Shown: positions 10,901 through 21,556, counted from the stretch's first letter. The stretch: 64,000 bases of DNA from Galeruca laticollis (GCA_963921935.1 OY998185.1:32332487-32396486); one strand, 5' to 3'. Numbers and translations are program-made. Notes: generated by a model from the sequence alone, not told the origin.

Positions 10901-11062
10901 AAAGCAGAAGACCAATGTATTAAATTGCAATTGCCATTCGAGGGACCTTATGAAATAATAAATGATAATGCACAAAATAGTTATAAATTGGCATACCCAG
11001 GAACAAACATGATTAGGGGTATTTTTAATATAGAATCAATTTATAAGTATAATTCACCATAA
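7919..11062 (+). CDS. pol: Pol polyprotein of element 1
   Basis: Enzymes for reverse transcription and integration. There is no ATG at the head; the frame opens at 7919 in -1 relation to gag and has a GTG at 7946. Counting residues from that GTG: aspartic protease DTGSEVSII at 47-55; reverse transcriptase about 205-480 with the catalytic YIDD at 373-376; RNase H about 517-635 (DAS, ELEMAS, ETDHS, VADALS acids); integrase HHCC finger H710, H717, C747, C750; integrase acids D779, D838, E873; then a GPY/F-like module (PFEGPYEI, about 985) and the end at KYNSP. The second integrase block reads DHATYF instead of the usual DxGxxF. No stops or frameshifts are seen. Confidence 0.92.
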   Translation, partial: SKFRVSCSYVHNIVYSSKYQHPREFILEEEPTNPELNRLVFIEGNLDNIKCRVLLDTGSEVSIINQNIVDNLKQDNIMVINTNKISLIGANERKLYETTKTIMTNLELNGEVLSVQLLIVKNLRYDIIMGTDELSKHRIIINYKMQNIIYNNHTIPFITNYQTDIGKNECAIGQINHIAEEEQNMREELCPEEYKQRVYELLDSHEKLFNEEVCVATRYVHKIEVIPEIKNFKIKTYPIPYKLKQEVYQEINKMLQDGIIERSNSQYISAITCVKKKSGDIRICLDARNINTFTKKQYESPLNIEGIFGRITKANIFSKLDLKHSFWLIPLDHRYRQYTAFMVDGVVYQFCVVPFGLQSSCAALVRTLHTILNPYEDFTLHYIDDILIFSETETKHHKHLKIILKELENAGLKLNLEKCQFYKREVDYLGYVLSDTGITMNPERIKAILEYKTPHNLRTLRGFLGIINYFKKLVPDLSKREIPLIELLKKDIRWKWDERREKAFQELKEIFLNSLKVFHPQYDKPFILRTDASIERLAGVLIQIQDGEEVPISFISRVTKPAEKKYSITELEMASVVFCISKLRFYLLGAKFILETDHSALTAMLKNRYANNRVHRWILLLQEYEFEIKYIAGKLNMVADALSRVDEVGNNQTKFQIGINQLYQTEGIFTLEKVEEDQRHFDNEKVKGACKIDEVWYKKLEDREVFVISKEFAQEIIRHLYKENGHIGTRKLWTLFRENYVAKKDLSIVKEICKYCQICQLAKEKNYHNSMTAKSIITNKPLQIVAMDFIGNLIRSESGNKDLLVIVDVYTKFVKTFPCKRSTAKVVIECLEKYIEKVGRPERIILDHATYFESKKLKQYCDKEQIKLQFISIRRPSSNPAERYIKEILKYLRILCQKTHIRWDENMDKIEEFINNLPHGVTEESPIYLMKGIQPKRNWILNRDTTLEETLEKVNIRIRRNAEKYIRDQNKKIKKKTTFNKGELVIIRALKTSNKAEDQCIKLQLPFEGPYEIINDNAQNSYKLAYPGTNMIRGIFNIESIYKYNSP
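7922..7928 (+). promoter_or_regulatory. Probable -1 ribosomal frameshift site gag to pol
   Basis: A AAT TTC in the gag frame fits the X XXY YYZ slippery pattern (AAA TTT C). It lies four bases before the gag stop. The pol frame is -1 relative to gag and opens at 7919, after a TGA at 7916-7918, so the overlap is only 7919-7934 and contains the heptamer. Confidence 0.75.
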
Positions 11063-12220
11063 AAGAGTGATAAGAGGAATAGATAATATTATGTTACTTA
11101 CATGTAAATAGATAGTAGTATAGGTAGATGTAAGGTTTTTTTTTTCGATTTTACTTCATACGACGTATTCTCATATACAACGTGAAGATAATGACCAAGT
11201 TAAACATAAGATTTTCAATTTTCATAGGTAGTGTACTAGTAGGCAGCATACAGTATCCGTGGTTAATGTAATCTAAAAAAATTGAAACATAAGGAAAAAT
11301 AATGTATTAATGATAAATGAATAATATCAAAGGAAGATGGCAAGTTAAGCTTTAGTATAATAGTAAATTTTTATGAGAATTTCTTAGATAAAGGACATAA
11401 TAAAATTAAATGAACACTCATTAATAAGGACAGGTAGGAAATAGGAAGGATAAGATAGGAAATAATTAAATAAACAGTAAAAGAGATGAGAAGGAAAGGA
11501 CGTTTTCAAATCAAGATATAAGTAGGAAATATTCATGTCAAGAAAAATTTTATAGGAATTAGGGAGAAAAGTATAGTGAAATAATGGAAAGAAATATTTA
11601 TAAAGTATATGATATGATTAATTATTATGAGATAGGGAGATATGATGAGAAAATTATGATATAATGAATATAGTTATGAAATAAAGTTGATGAATTATGA
11701 TTAAGAAATATGAAAATAAATATAAATATGGATAGAAAGTAAAGAGTTAAAGGTTCGACTATAAGAATAGATGGATTGACATGAATATAGGTTGAAAATT
11801 GATATGAAATTATAGGAAATCATTGAAATAATTAAAAATTATGTTCTTAGTATAAAAGATGAAATAGAAAAAATAGAAGAGTAGATAGGTAAAGGAGGAA
11901 GTATAAATATTGAGATTTTGAATAAGAAACGGTGGAAAAGAGTAAGGAATATAAGATATGAATAATTTAATAAGAATAAGAATTATGAGAATAAAATGTA
12001 AGAATCATTATTGTTATGTCCCTAATGAGAAATTATTTTGGAATGAGTTTGATATGGTTAAATTATATGAATATCATAAAAATTTTAATAATAAGAATAA
12101 AAATAAAAATGTTATCAGAAATGTAAGTACTGAGCTGAAATCTATAGATCGATTAGCATGGATTACAGATTGAAAATTGAAATTTTAAATAGTTATCTAA
12201 ATAGACACCTTTTAAAATTT
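11063..12220 (+). other. Non-coding stretch between pol and 3' LTR of element 1
   Basis: AT-rich, with stops in all frames. The longest frame is a 71-codon one at 11958-12173 with no recognisable domain, signal peptide or membrane segment. There is no sign of an env gene. Confidence 0.7.
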
Positions 12221-12234
12221 AAATTTGAGGGGAG
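12221..12234 (+). promoter_or_regulatory. Polypurine tract of element 1
   Basis: AAATTTGAGGGGAG immediately before the 3' LTR, the usual site for plus-strand DNA priming. Confidence 0.8.
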
Positions 12235-14443
12235 TTAAGCCAGTCCTCTAGTATAGATAATTATTCATATAATAGATTGAATTAAAAAGGAATTTTTTTT
12301 GTATATACGTATGGTGTATCATTAGACACTACCTAATTAAGAACAAAATTTAACATAAAACGAATGAATGACTTAAGCAAATGTATTATAAAATATTGAG
12401 TACATCAATTTAAGAAATGGATTAAGGATAAGGAATAGAATGGTAATGATAATATAGAAATTAATTCTTAAGAAAATGTTACCTTCACAAATAAATCCTA
12501 AGGTCAAGTCAATGTCAACAATTTTCATTAAAATCAATCTGAACGCTGCTATGTCCACACTTGAATCGGGAAAAGGATGTTAGTTTGTTCAAAACCTAAA
12601 ATAATAAGAATTAATAATCAAATCACTAAATTATTAACGATATGCAAATACAATAAAAAGTTGCAATTTGAAAAAAGTAATTTATAAAAATAAAACTGTA
12701 TGAAATATGACATTCGGAATAAGAGCCATATTGTATGTCATAGAAATCTAGTAATCAAATCGAAATCAATGAAGGAAGTGATTGAATCTAGTTATAATAT
12801 TGCCAACCTAAATTCAATGAGTTGGAAGTTAATATAAAACAGAGAATGTAAATTTGAAAATAAGTTAGAATTTATATAAAGCGAAATTAGTGCTAATTAA
12901 AGAATTAAAAAATAAACAGTTCCATATATATAAATCATAAATTTAGATTGTAGAAATTGTATATTAATTGTAAACAAATTTACTAAAAAAAAAGGAATTA
13001 CAAGGAATGAAACCATTGTAATACATGTAAAAGATTATTTATATATTCTATAAGATATTGTTAAACCATTTATACAAGTGATTTCACTCTCCAAGACTAT
13101 TTTAATTGAAGAATTCAGTATTTTCATAAAAAAAACATTATCATTGACAATTGTTGAATAAAATAACAAATTAGGAGGCTGTGTTTTAGAGATTGTAAAA
13201 ATGTGGTTGATTTTGAAAAGAAAAGAGAGTCGAGAGTTAGTTGGGGAATGATGAACTGGGATGTAATTCTCTGAGTAGATTTTTGTAAAAACTTTAAAGT
13301 AAAAGTAATAATTTTAATTCTAAATCAATAAAAAAATTCATAATATTAATGTAGATTAAACCCTGTGAAAAAGTGAAACGTGCCGAACGAGTATTTCTTG
13401 GGTAAGGAATACCTAAGAAAAGAGACGAGATGTTGCAGGTCCACCACGCCGAGAATGGAATATAAGGTCTGTGTTATTTGAGTTTTTTTAATTTGGAATT
13501 CCAAACAAACAAAGGAAAAGTGAACTTTTGAAATTAATTTGAACATTTAAATTTGAATAATCTAAAATTGGCCAAAGAAACTTTAAAATAATCAATACAA
13601 AAATTTATCCATGGATAATTAAAGAACTCTAATTTTCTGCAACAATAATTTTAGATATTAAATATGTACTTACTTGTAAAAAGTTTTTCGTTTGTAAAAT
13701 AATCAAAGTTCACCCCACTCATAAATGCTTTTCCAATCTTAATTTCCGCTTTGCATGCTGACCTATTCTTATAACTATCAAACACACACTTAATTCACAA
13801 CTTGAATTATATATGTAACTGTTTAATATAAGTTTTCAACCATATTATTCTAAATGCACTAAATTGATGCACATTGAACTGTTAAACGTTTGCATCCTCC
13901 ATGTTAACGGTGTACTATAATTTTGTGACGACGAGAAACGTTGAACCGGAAGAGTTGCTCCGTTGCGCCGAAGCAGCTACTATAAGCGTTCAGTGCGCAT
14001 GACCATCAAAGAATACAGAGGTGGTTCAGGAATATTTGTGTGTGTAAAATTTTGAAGATTTCATCAACAATTTATTAAAATATTTTTATTTAAGTGTTGG
14101 TATTTTTCTTATTCCAGTCAATGTCCATAACACTTTTCACGAACATTGTTTAAATCATTCATTCGATTATCATATGGTGAGATGATTGAAATAAAGATAT
14201 ATAATTTATTCAGGAATAGACCTATCACGAAATCAGAATAAGTAAATGTTCATATATGTAAAAATTTTTTCTAATAGGTGTCCAGGACTCAAAGAGAGAA
14301 GTCTCATGCTTCCGACTGCAATATAAAATTTAAACAATACATACAATTAAAAAAAATTTCATATAATCATATAGGGCTAGCCGAAGGTAAAAACGGGTAA
14401 ATAAAGGTAAATCATATAAGTATATATTAAAATATAACATATC

Positions 14444-14451
<8 letters not shown>
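12235..14451 (+). repeat. 3' LTR of element 1
   Basis: Begins TTAAGCCAGTCC and ends CCACTATAA, then runs straight into (TA)n. It differs from the 5' LTR by scattered single-base changes and a 2-base deletion near the end (AATATAACAT against AATATAAAACAT). Confidence 0.93.

Positions 14452-14503
<52 letters not shown>
14452..14503. repeat. (TA)n between LTR elements 1 and 2
   Basis: About 52 bases of AT dinucleotide separating the end of element 1 from the start of element 2. Confidence 0.95.
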
Positions 14504-14507
<4 letters not shown>

Positions 14508-16430
14508 CATAGAGTAAAACAACACCCTGTATACCGAACATAAAATAAAAAAACTACTTATTTCAAGAAATAAAATTTTTTGAAATTTCATTTTTTTTAA
14601 AAGATTATCTAAAAAAGGAGACAATCTGTACCATGTACTATTCAATAGAGAAAGCATCTAACTGTATAATTTAAAATAAGATTTGAAAAAACATTTGTGA
14701 AATGAATTAACAAAATCTCTATAAACCTACAAGACGGAATATTAGAACGTTGTTACATATACAAATGGAAATGATAATCCTTTATTTTTATTGTCAAGGT
14801 AAATAAATAGTGAGATTCTTTTTAAAATGAATATTAGGGTTTGAAGGACATGTAAATAAGATTTTATAAATATTTAAAAACATTTCGATATAAGAAGTAA
14901 ACTGAAAAACATTAATTCTATGGAATGTGACATTTATTGAACGGTTTGACATTATGAACACATATTTTGTAAATTGGAAAATGTCATTTTGTAAACTAAA
15001 TGAAATATAATTTAAGAGAAACAATATGAGTTAAAATCATTAAAGAACCTTAAAACAAAGCGTTTTCAATTGATAGATGGACAATTCACTATTTGAAATG
15101 AAATCTATAAAGAAAAGTTTTGATAACCAAATCTGATTGGTGGAATGTATTCAACAAACTTTTAATCTGCGACAAGTAGTTGTTAATAATAAAAAAAAAG
15201 GAGAAAAGTTTGTTGATTATACAGACTATTGACTAGGTAAAATTTTTTTTGGGTGGTAGAAAATTTGAGAAGCAGCAAAATTTTGGGAATTAAGAAAACT
15301 TTTCGAAAAACAAGATATTTGGCATCAAAATTCAGAAAAGAGAGATACATTGTACTTATGATATGGTAGATTATATATTTAAACAAGCAGATGTAGAAAC
15401 TAAGAAACAATTTGGTAATTATGTTTGAATACTAACCGTATAATTGATATATAATACTTGATTAATATTTGTATGGTGGAATGGATATATCCACCATACC
15501 TTTTAGAAAGCTTTTGATTATGTAATTGGACTGAAATATATTGATGTGGACGGGACATAGCATTGATTCCTGATTTTGTGTAAGCTGGACCAGTGATGTG
15601 ACAATTTCCAGAAGGTAACCTAAAATAAAGTAAAGGATAATTGAAGTGAATTACGATACAGGAATAAGGTATTCAGACTATTTTCATTATACATAAAAAA
15701 GGTTGAATAAAACTTACCAATTTAGTGAGAAAAATTGAACTTTGGTATTAAACAAACATTTACAACCATTGTGTTTCGCCATTTTGATATAATAATCGTT
15801 TATATAGAAGTTTCAGTATTATAAGATTTGTATTAAATGTTGCCTATTTTAGATTTGTATATAGAGATAATTTTTTCATGTGAGAACGTGATTTTGTTTG
15901 AATGAGTGGTCATAATAGATAGTAGGTTTTTTTATTAATTCGTGTCTTGTAAAAGAACAATGTATTTGTCTATTCAAAATATTAAATAACGTTCTTTCTA
16001 GTTTGAAGAACATTGTAAAATTGTTTTTTGATATATTTTATTTCTTTGTGGTAATGGCTCCATCTAGTTTGAACCGTTGGTAGTTTAAACTGACATCTGT
16101 GAATAGTAAAAAGGTTCAACTTGAAACACAGGACCGTCTTAAGAATTTATTACGTATTATTAAACAAGCAAGTACATTTTTATTAACAAAATTTTTATGA
16201 AGACAGAGATATTTAATCAAATTTAGGCGCTCACACTATAAATTGAATTTTTGTTTCTCTATACCTGAACCCTACTCTGAGGTTAAAGAGTTTCTCATGT
16301 TTTAAAATATAACCATTTTAGTAATAAAATTTTAAATTTTCACAATATACCGGGCAAATCAAAACTAAATGTAAATTAAAAGAATAATAACTATAAATCA
16401 TTATTTCTCTCCCCGTTCTATCCAGTTTAA
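14504..16430 (+). repeat. 5' LTR of element 2
   Basis: Begins TTAACATAGAG and ends CCAGTTTAA, so the ends form TTAA...TTAA rather than TG...CA. It is matched by 21557-23485. Confidence 0.93.
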
Positions 16431-16451
16431 CATGTCACCGCAACGTGGGGC
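16431..16451 (+). promoter_or_regulatory. Primer-binding site of element 2
   Basis: CATGTCACCGCAACGTGGGGC directly follows the LTR. AACGTGGGGC is identical to element 1, while the proximal part differs (TGTCACCG against TGGCACCC). Confidence 0.65.
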
Positions 16452-16532
16452 TATTATAGAAATTTTGTAAGTAGTAATAAAAAGCATTAAAATAATTTTT
16501 TTGACTTTATTAAAAGAATTTAAATACATAAA

Positions 16533-17855
16533 ATGGAACGGAAAATGACATTAAGAGACGGAAAGCAGGTAGGAGTTGAAAGTAGGCCTGATGAAGAAAG
16601 AGAAGAAAGAAGCAATGGTAGAGGAGATTTTCAGGTACAATACTTGGAACAGGGCAGAGAAAATTTGGAAGAAGACATTGCAGAACAGGGACAAGAAGAA
16701 GAAGATTTACCATTGTCAGAAGAAACAGGACAAGAGGTCAAACAAAAATCAAAAGAGAAAGAGGAAATGGACGTAATGAGTATGTTTCAAATGATGATAA
16801 AAAAAATGGATCAAAATAAAGAAGATATGAGGAGAGATATGCGTGGAGATATGAATAGTATGAAGAATGATATTAGGGAAGATATGAATAAAAATAAGGA
16901 AGAATTAAAACAAGAAATGAATATAAAGATGGACCAGAATAAGGAAGAAATAAAACAAACTAAGGATCTAATAATAAAATTGATGGAAGAAAAATTGGGA
17001 CATGTTGAGAAAATATTGGAAAAATCAAACACATACATGGAAAATAAAATAGAATCCACTAAACAAGAAATAAGAGGAAAGGGGATTGAAAAAACCACAG
17101 AAATAGACAATTCACAGATTAACGGAATCAACAAAATGGAGGAGAAAGAAAAGGATTTCAAAGGAGAGATTCAAATGGATGTAAAGATACAAAATGAAAA
17201 TATAAATGATGATACTATAGAACAGAAATTAAATAATAAAATGGAAATTGATGAAGTAAAAATACAAAGACAAATAAATGAGGAAATGATAGATAGCAAT
17301 TTACAGAATTTAGGAAGTGAGGAAGTCATGAAAATTTATGAAAAAGAGATTAATTGGAAAATACCAGACCCAGATGTTAATATATTGAAACGAATAGTGA
17401 CATATGGAAAAAGAAATAATAATAATAATAAGGGAATACAACTTAATTGGAAATTAGAGGAAATGAATAAGATATTACAAGAAACCAAGGAAGAAATAGA
17501 AGAAACCATAAGACAGAATATAGAAACAATAATTTATGCAGAAAATTTTGAAATGAGAGTAAAACTTGGCAGAAAAATAAAGATAATTGATCCAAGAAAT
17601 TTTAATAGGATAATTAAAAATGAAATGATAGGAAGTGAGAGTATTATGGGAAATGAAATAATAAAAAGAAGAAACAATAATATGGAGAAATTGAAAACGC
17701 AAATTTTGATGAATTTATTGGTAAAAATTGATGAGATAGGGGACAACAAAATTGAAAAAGACACAGTGGAAAATTTTAAGGAACTTAGGAAGCAGATACA
17801 AGAGAATCAAACAATAAGAGAAGAGGACAAAACGAAATTTAGGAAAAGAAAATAA
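16533..17855 (+). CDS. gag: Truncated Gag of element 2 (440 aa)
   Basis: The N-terminus (LRDGKQVG, GDFQVQYL) matches element 1 Gag. Residues about 70-330 form a Lys/Glu/Asn-rich coiled coil with repeated 'MDQNKEE' units. Homology continues to the start of the capsid region (EMRVKLGRKIKIIDPRNFNRIIKNE, about residues 335-360). The rest of the capsid domain and the RNA-binding tail are then replaced by an unrelated charged end (KFRKRK). Compared with the 638-residue Gag of element 1 it is about 200 residues short. An Asn-rich remnant of the tail persists downstream at 18046-18150 in another frame. The frame itself is open. Whether this shortened protein is functional is unknown. Confidence 0.75.
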   Translation: MERKMTLRDGKQVGVESRPDEEREERSNGRGDFQVQYLEQGRENLEEDIAEQGQEEEDLPLSEETGQEVKQKSKEKEEMDVMSMFQMMIKKMDQNKEDMRRDMRGDMNSMKNDIREDMNKNKEELKQEMNIKMDQNKEEIKQTKDLIIKLMEEKLGHVEKILEKSNTYMENKIESTKQEIRGKGIEKTTEIDNSQINGINKMEEKEKDFKGEIQMDVKIQNENINDDTIEQKLNNKMEIDEVKIQRQINEEMIDSNLQNLGSEEVMKIYEKEINWKIPDPDVNILKRIVTYGKRNNNNNKGIQLNWKLEEMNKILQETKEEIEETIRQNIETIIYAENFEMRVKLGRKIKIIDPRNFNRIIKNEMIGSESIMGNEIIKRRNNNMEKLKTQILMNLLVKIDEIGDNKIEKDTVENFKELRKQIQENQTIREEDKTKFRKRK

Positions 17856-18045
17856 AATTGAACAATAAGGCTGTATTATAGGACCGGAATCTAAAAGACG
17901 AATAAGGAATTGTAGAAGGTCAAGAAGGGACACAAAACCAACATGTAAATAAAAAGTTTATAATTAACAAATAATGTTAGACAAAAAAAAACATATGTAA
18001 ATATAATTTTGTATATAGATAGAAATTAGTATATGTAAAGATATT

Positions 18046-18150
18046 ATGATGAGATACAGAAATAATTACATTGACAGATATAATAACAATGAATATTATA
18101 ACTATAATAAGAACGATAGCAACCAAAACAACTATAACAGAAAACTTTAA
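18046..18150 (+). pseudogene. Remnant of Gag RNA-binding tail, element 2
   Basis: A 34-codon frame with an Arg/Tyr/Asn composition (RYRNNYIDRYNNNEYYNYN) like the tail of element 1 Gag. Pol opens in the -1 frame relative to this piece at about 18138. That arrangement fits an ancestral gag-pol overlap now separated from the body of gag by about 190 bases with stops. Confidence 0.5.
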
Positions 18151-18212
18151 ATATAATAACAACAAAAATAACAATTACAGAGAACAGTATTCAAAGGAGA
18201 GAAGATAGAGTG

Positions 18213-21200
18213 ATGACATATGAACATCCAAGGGAATACATTAAATTTGGGGAAGATTTGGAATTAAAAGAAATAACGGGATTAATAAAAATTAAAGGAA
18301 AATTAAATGGGAAACAAGTTAAAATATTAATAGATACAGGTTCGGAAGCGTCCATAATAAAAACAAAATTGATAGAAGAAAATATTAAAAATTATGAAAA
18401 CAAGCTAGTCAAGATACCGAAAACTACATTAATAGGAGCAAATGGAAAGAAATTGTGTGAAGTTAGCAGATCTATAATACAAAGCATTGAATTAAAGGAT
18501 GGGAAAGAAGTTGAGATGCAATTATTGCTAGTGGATAATTTAGAAACAGACATAGTTATAGGAATAGATGAATTAACGAAATATAAAGCAAGAATTGATT
18601 TTGAAAAGATGGAGATAAAATTAAATGGTAATAAGATTGAATTTGAAAAAGAAAATATGGAAGAATTAGAAATTGAAGAGGATAATAGGCAGTTATGGAA
18701 TATAGAAAAGAATGGAAATATGGAATTATTGGCAATTGAAGAGGATAATAGGAAGTTATGGAATATAAAAAGGAGTGGAAATATGGACGAATTGGAAATT
18801 GGGGAGGATAATAGGCAGTTATGGAATATAGAAAGGAATATAATTATGGAGGAATTGGTATTAGTGTGTGGAAATAAAGAATATGAAGAGAAAGTGAAGA
18901 ATTTGATTATGAAGTATGAAGGATTGATTAAAAAGGAGATGAGAATGGCAAATAATTATGTACATAAGATAGAAGTTAGAGGAATAGAAAATTTCAGAAT
19001 AAGAACATATCCCATACCTTATAAATATAGAAAAGAAGTTGATTCAGAGATACAAAATATGTTAAAAGACGGTATTATAGAGAGATGTAACACAAGATAT
19101 GTAAACCCTATTGTGGTCGTAAAGAAGGCAAATGGTGAATTAAGATTATGCCTAGATGCAAGAAATATTAACCAATACACTGTACCACAATACGAGGCTC
19201 CGATGAATGTGGAAGCAATTTTTGGGCGCATTACGAATACTAAAATATTTTCTAAAATTGATTTAAAACACAGTTTTTGGCTGATTCCTTTGGATGAAGA
19301 TAGTAGAGATTACACAGGCTTCTCTATTGATGGTGTGTTGTACAGATTTTGTGTAGCTCCATATGGTATACAAAGTGCTTGTTCGGCCTTGGTTAGAGCA
19401 TTACACCAAATACTAAATAAATTTGAAGACTTTGCACTTCATTATATCGATGATATATTAATCTTCTCTAATGATGAAGAAGAACACCTAAAACACATTG
19501 AAATTATTTTAAAAGAATTAGATAGAGCAGGTTTAAAAATAAATCAAAATAAATGTAAATTTTATCAGGAAGAGATATGTTTCCTAGGTTCTAGAATAGA
19601 CCAAAATGGAATGTCTATGGATGAAGAGAGGATACAAGCAATAGTAGAATATAAGAGACCATCAAACCTAAAATCTCTTAGAGGATTTCTAGGGATGATG
19701 AACTATTTTAAACGTTTGATACCTGATTTGAGCATGAAACAAATACCTTTAATTAAGCTTTTAAAGAAGGAGAATAAATGGAAGTGGACTGAGGAAACTG
19801 AAATAGCTTTTAATGATTTGAAGGAAGCATTTACTCAACAATTGAAGGTTTATCATCCAAATTATGATCTACCATTTATATTAAGAACAGACGCATCCAA
19901 AGAAAGGTTTGCAGGAGTTCTATTACAGATGCAAAATGGAATGGAAGTACCCATATGTTTCGTATCAAGGGTGACGAAAAATTATGAGAGAAATTATGGG
20001 GTATCAGAATTAGAATTGGCAAGCATAATTTTCTGTGTGACTAAATTTAGATTTTATTTATTAGGAGCAAAATTTACGATAGAAACCGATCATTCCTCAC
20101 TTACAACTATTTTGAAAAACAGATTTGGCAACAGTAGAATTCATAGATGGGGTTTAATATTACAGGAATATGACTTTGAAATTAAATTTATTCCAGGAAA
20201 GACAAATGTAGTGGCAGATGCGCTAAGCAGAGAAAGTAAGGGGGATGATAATAAGAATAAAAGAATTGTAAAAATTGGGGTAAATATCATGAAAGATTTA
20301 GATGAGATATTTTCTTTAAATAGCATCATAGAAGACCAAATGGAATTAACTGAAAAACAGAAAAGGAGAGGACAGTTAAAAGAAGATATATGGATAAAGA
20401 AAAATGGGGAAACAGATTTATTTATAATAACAGAGAATTTAGCTAAGAAAATTTTGGAAAATTTACACAGAAGAAATGGACATATAGGAGCTAGGAAATT
20501 ATGGCTACTATTCAGAGAAAATTATATTAGTAAAGGGGACCAAAGTATAGCAAAATTGATCACCAGTACATGCCATATTTGTCAATTAGGGAAAAGCAAA
20601 AATAGAAGAAACGAGAACATAGCAAAATCTATATTAACAACAAGATGTGGGGAAATAATTGCAATAGATTTCCTAAGTAATTTGATACCCAGTCAACAAG
20701 GAAATTGCCATATTTTGATAGTGGTTGATTTATTTTCAAAATTTATAAAATTATACCCTACAAAAACAACAAAAAGCAAAGTCATAATGGAGAAACTATC
20801 AGAATACATAAAAGAAGTTATAAAACCTGAAAATTGTATAATAGATAATGCTACCTACTTTACAAATGAAAGGTTTAAAAAATTTTGTAGTAAAAATCAA
20901 ATAAATTTAAGAACGATTAGTATTCGACATCCATCTTCAAATCCATCTGAAAGATACATAAGAGAAGTGATAAAGTTTTTGAGAATAACTTTGTGGAATC
21001 AAAACCATAATAATTGGGAAAATCACATAGAGGAAATTCAAAATTATTTAAACAATTTACCGAACACAGTAACAATGGAAAGTCCAATTTATTTAATGAA
21101 ACAATTGAGACCTCAAAGGAAATGGGAAATAAATTCTACAGAAGAATTTGAAAAGGTATTGGAAAGAGTAAATAAAAATCTGCAAAACAATGCAAACAAA

Positions 21201-21449
21201 TATCTAAGAAGAATGGAAAAGAAGGGAAAAGCTAAAACTACATTTAATAAAGGAGACTTAGTAATCGTACGTGCTTTAAGGGTATCAGATAGAAGTAAGA
21301 ATGTATGTGCAAAATTGAAACCACCTTTCGAGGGACCATATGTTGTAGAAAATGAGAATGGAATAAATAGTTACGTTTTAAGATATATAGAAAGTGATGA
21401 AATAAGAGGTATTTTCAATATAAAAGATTTATACAAATACAACAAATAA
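18213..21449 (+). CDS. pol: Pol polyprotein of element 2
   Basis: Same enzyme order as element 1. Counting from a GTG at 18210: protease DTGSEASII at 42-50; a 3 x 21-residue tandem repeat at 151-213; reverse transcriptase about 250-520 with YIDD at 412-415; RNase H about 555-675 (D561, E601, D627, D670); integrase finger H753, H758, C788, C791; integrase acids D820, D879, E914; GPY/F-like PFEGPYVV near the end; stop after KYNK. The first ATG is 18213, and the frame is open from 18138. There are no internal stops. It should encode working enzymes, but without a complete Gag it may need particles from relatives such as element 1. Confidence 0.9.
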   Translation: MTYEHPREYIKFGEDLELKEITGLIKIKGKLNGKQVKILIDTGSEASIIKTKLIEENIKNYENKLVKIPKTTLIGANGKKLCEVSRSIIQSIELKDGKEVEMQLLLVDNLETDIVIGIDELTKYKARIDFEKMEIKLNGNKIEFEKENMEELEIEEDNRQLWNIEKNGNMELLAIEEDNRKLWNIKRSGNMDELEIGEDNRQLWNIERNIIMEELVLVCGNKEYEEKVKNLIMKYEGLIKKEMRMANNYVHKIEVRGIENFRIRTYPIPYKYRKEVDSEIQNMLKDGIIERCNTRYVNPIVVVKKANGELRLCLDARNINQYTVPQYEAPMNVEAIFGRITNTKIFSKIDLKHSFWLIPLDEDSRDYTGFSIDGVLYRFCVAPYGIQSACSALVRALHQILNKFEDFALHYIDDILIFSNDEEEHLKHIEIILKELDRAGLKINQNKCKFYQEEICFLGSRIDQNGMSMDEERIQAIVEYKRPSNLKSLRGFLGMMNYFKRLIPDLSMKQIPLIKLLKKENKWKWTEETEIAFNDLKEAFTQQLKVYHPNYDLPFILRTDASKERFAGVLLQMQNGMEVPICFVSRVTKNYERNYGVSELELASIIFCVTKFRFYLLGAKFTIETDHSSLTTILKNRFGNSRIHRWGLILQEYDFEIKFIPGKTNVVADALSRESKGDDNKNKRIVKIGVNIMKDLDEIFSLNSIIEDQMELTEKQKRRGQLKEDIWIKKNGETDLFIITENLAKKILENLHRRNGHIGARKLWLLFRENYISKGDQSIAKLITSTCHICQLGKSKNRRNENIAKSILTTRCGEIIAIDFLSNLIPSQQGNCHILIVVDLFSKFIKLYPTKTTKSKVIMEKLSEYIKEVIKPENCIIDNATYFTNERFKKFCSKNQINLRTISIRHPSSNPSERYIREVIKFLRITLWNQNHNNWENHIEEIQNYLNNLPNTVTMESPIYLMKQLRPQRKWEINSTEEFEKVLERVNKNLQNNANKYLRRMEKKGKAKTTFNKGDLVIVRALRVSDRSKNVCAKLKPPFEGPYVVENENGINSYVLRYIESDEIRGIFNIKDLYKYNK
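18660..18848 (+). repeat. 3 x 63-bp in-frame tandem repeat in pol
   Basis: Three units of 21 residues, each containing (E/G)EDNR(Q/K)LWNI(E/K), lie between protease and reverse transcriptase. Element 1 has a different linker there, so the expansion is specific to element 2. The units have diverged slightly. Confidence 0.9.
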
Positions 21450-21541
21450 TGGAGAAGTTTAAAAAGAAAAGAATTTGATAAATATTTGAAGTAAAATTTG
21501 CATTCATAAAATTTTTACTTACATAAAAATTTGATAAACGC

Positions 21542-21556
21542 AAAATTTAGGGGATG
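21542..21556 (+). promoter_or_regulatory. Polypurine tract of element 2
   Basis: AAAATTTAGGGGATG directly before the 3' LTR, parallel to AAATTTGAGGGGAG in element 1. Confidence 0.75.

Larger units (their letters stand above)
3719..14451 (+). mobile_element. LTR retrotransposon element 1 (Ty3-type), complete
   Basis: A 10.7-kb element with two LTRs of 2219 and 2217 bp differing at roughly ten positions by eye (about 99.5% identical), a primer-binding site, gag, pol in protease-RT-RNase H-integrase order, and a polypurine tract. That pol order and the GPY/F-like end of integrase are Ty3/gypsy-type. No env-like frame is seen in the 1.17 kb after pol. Both ends lie in (TA)n, so a short target duplication cannot be distinguished from the microsatellite. 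The LTR identity means a recent insertion, and both coding frames are open, so it could be active. Confidence 0.93.

Noticed and set aside
11063..12220. Possible env gene after pol in element 1
   Set aside because: All frames are broken by stops; the one 71-codon frame has no signal peptide, membrane segment or recognisable fusion motif.
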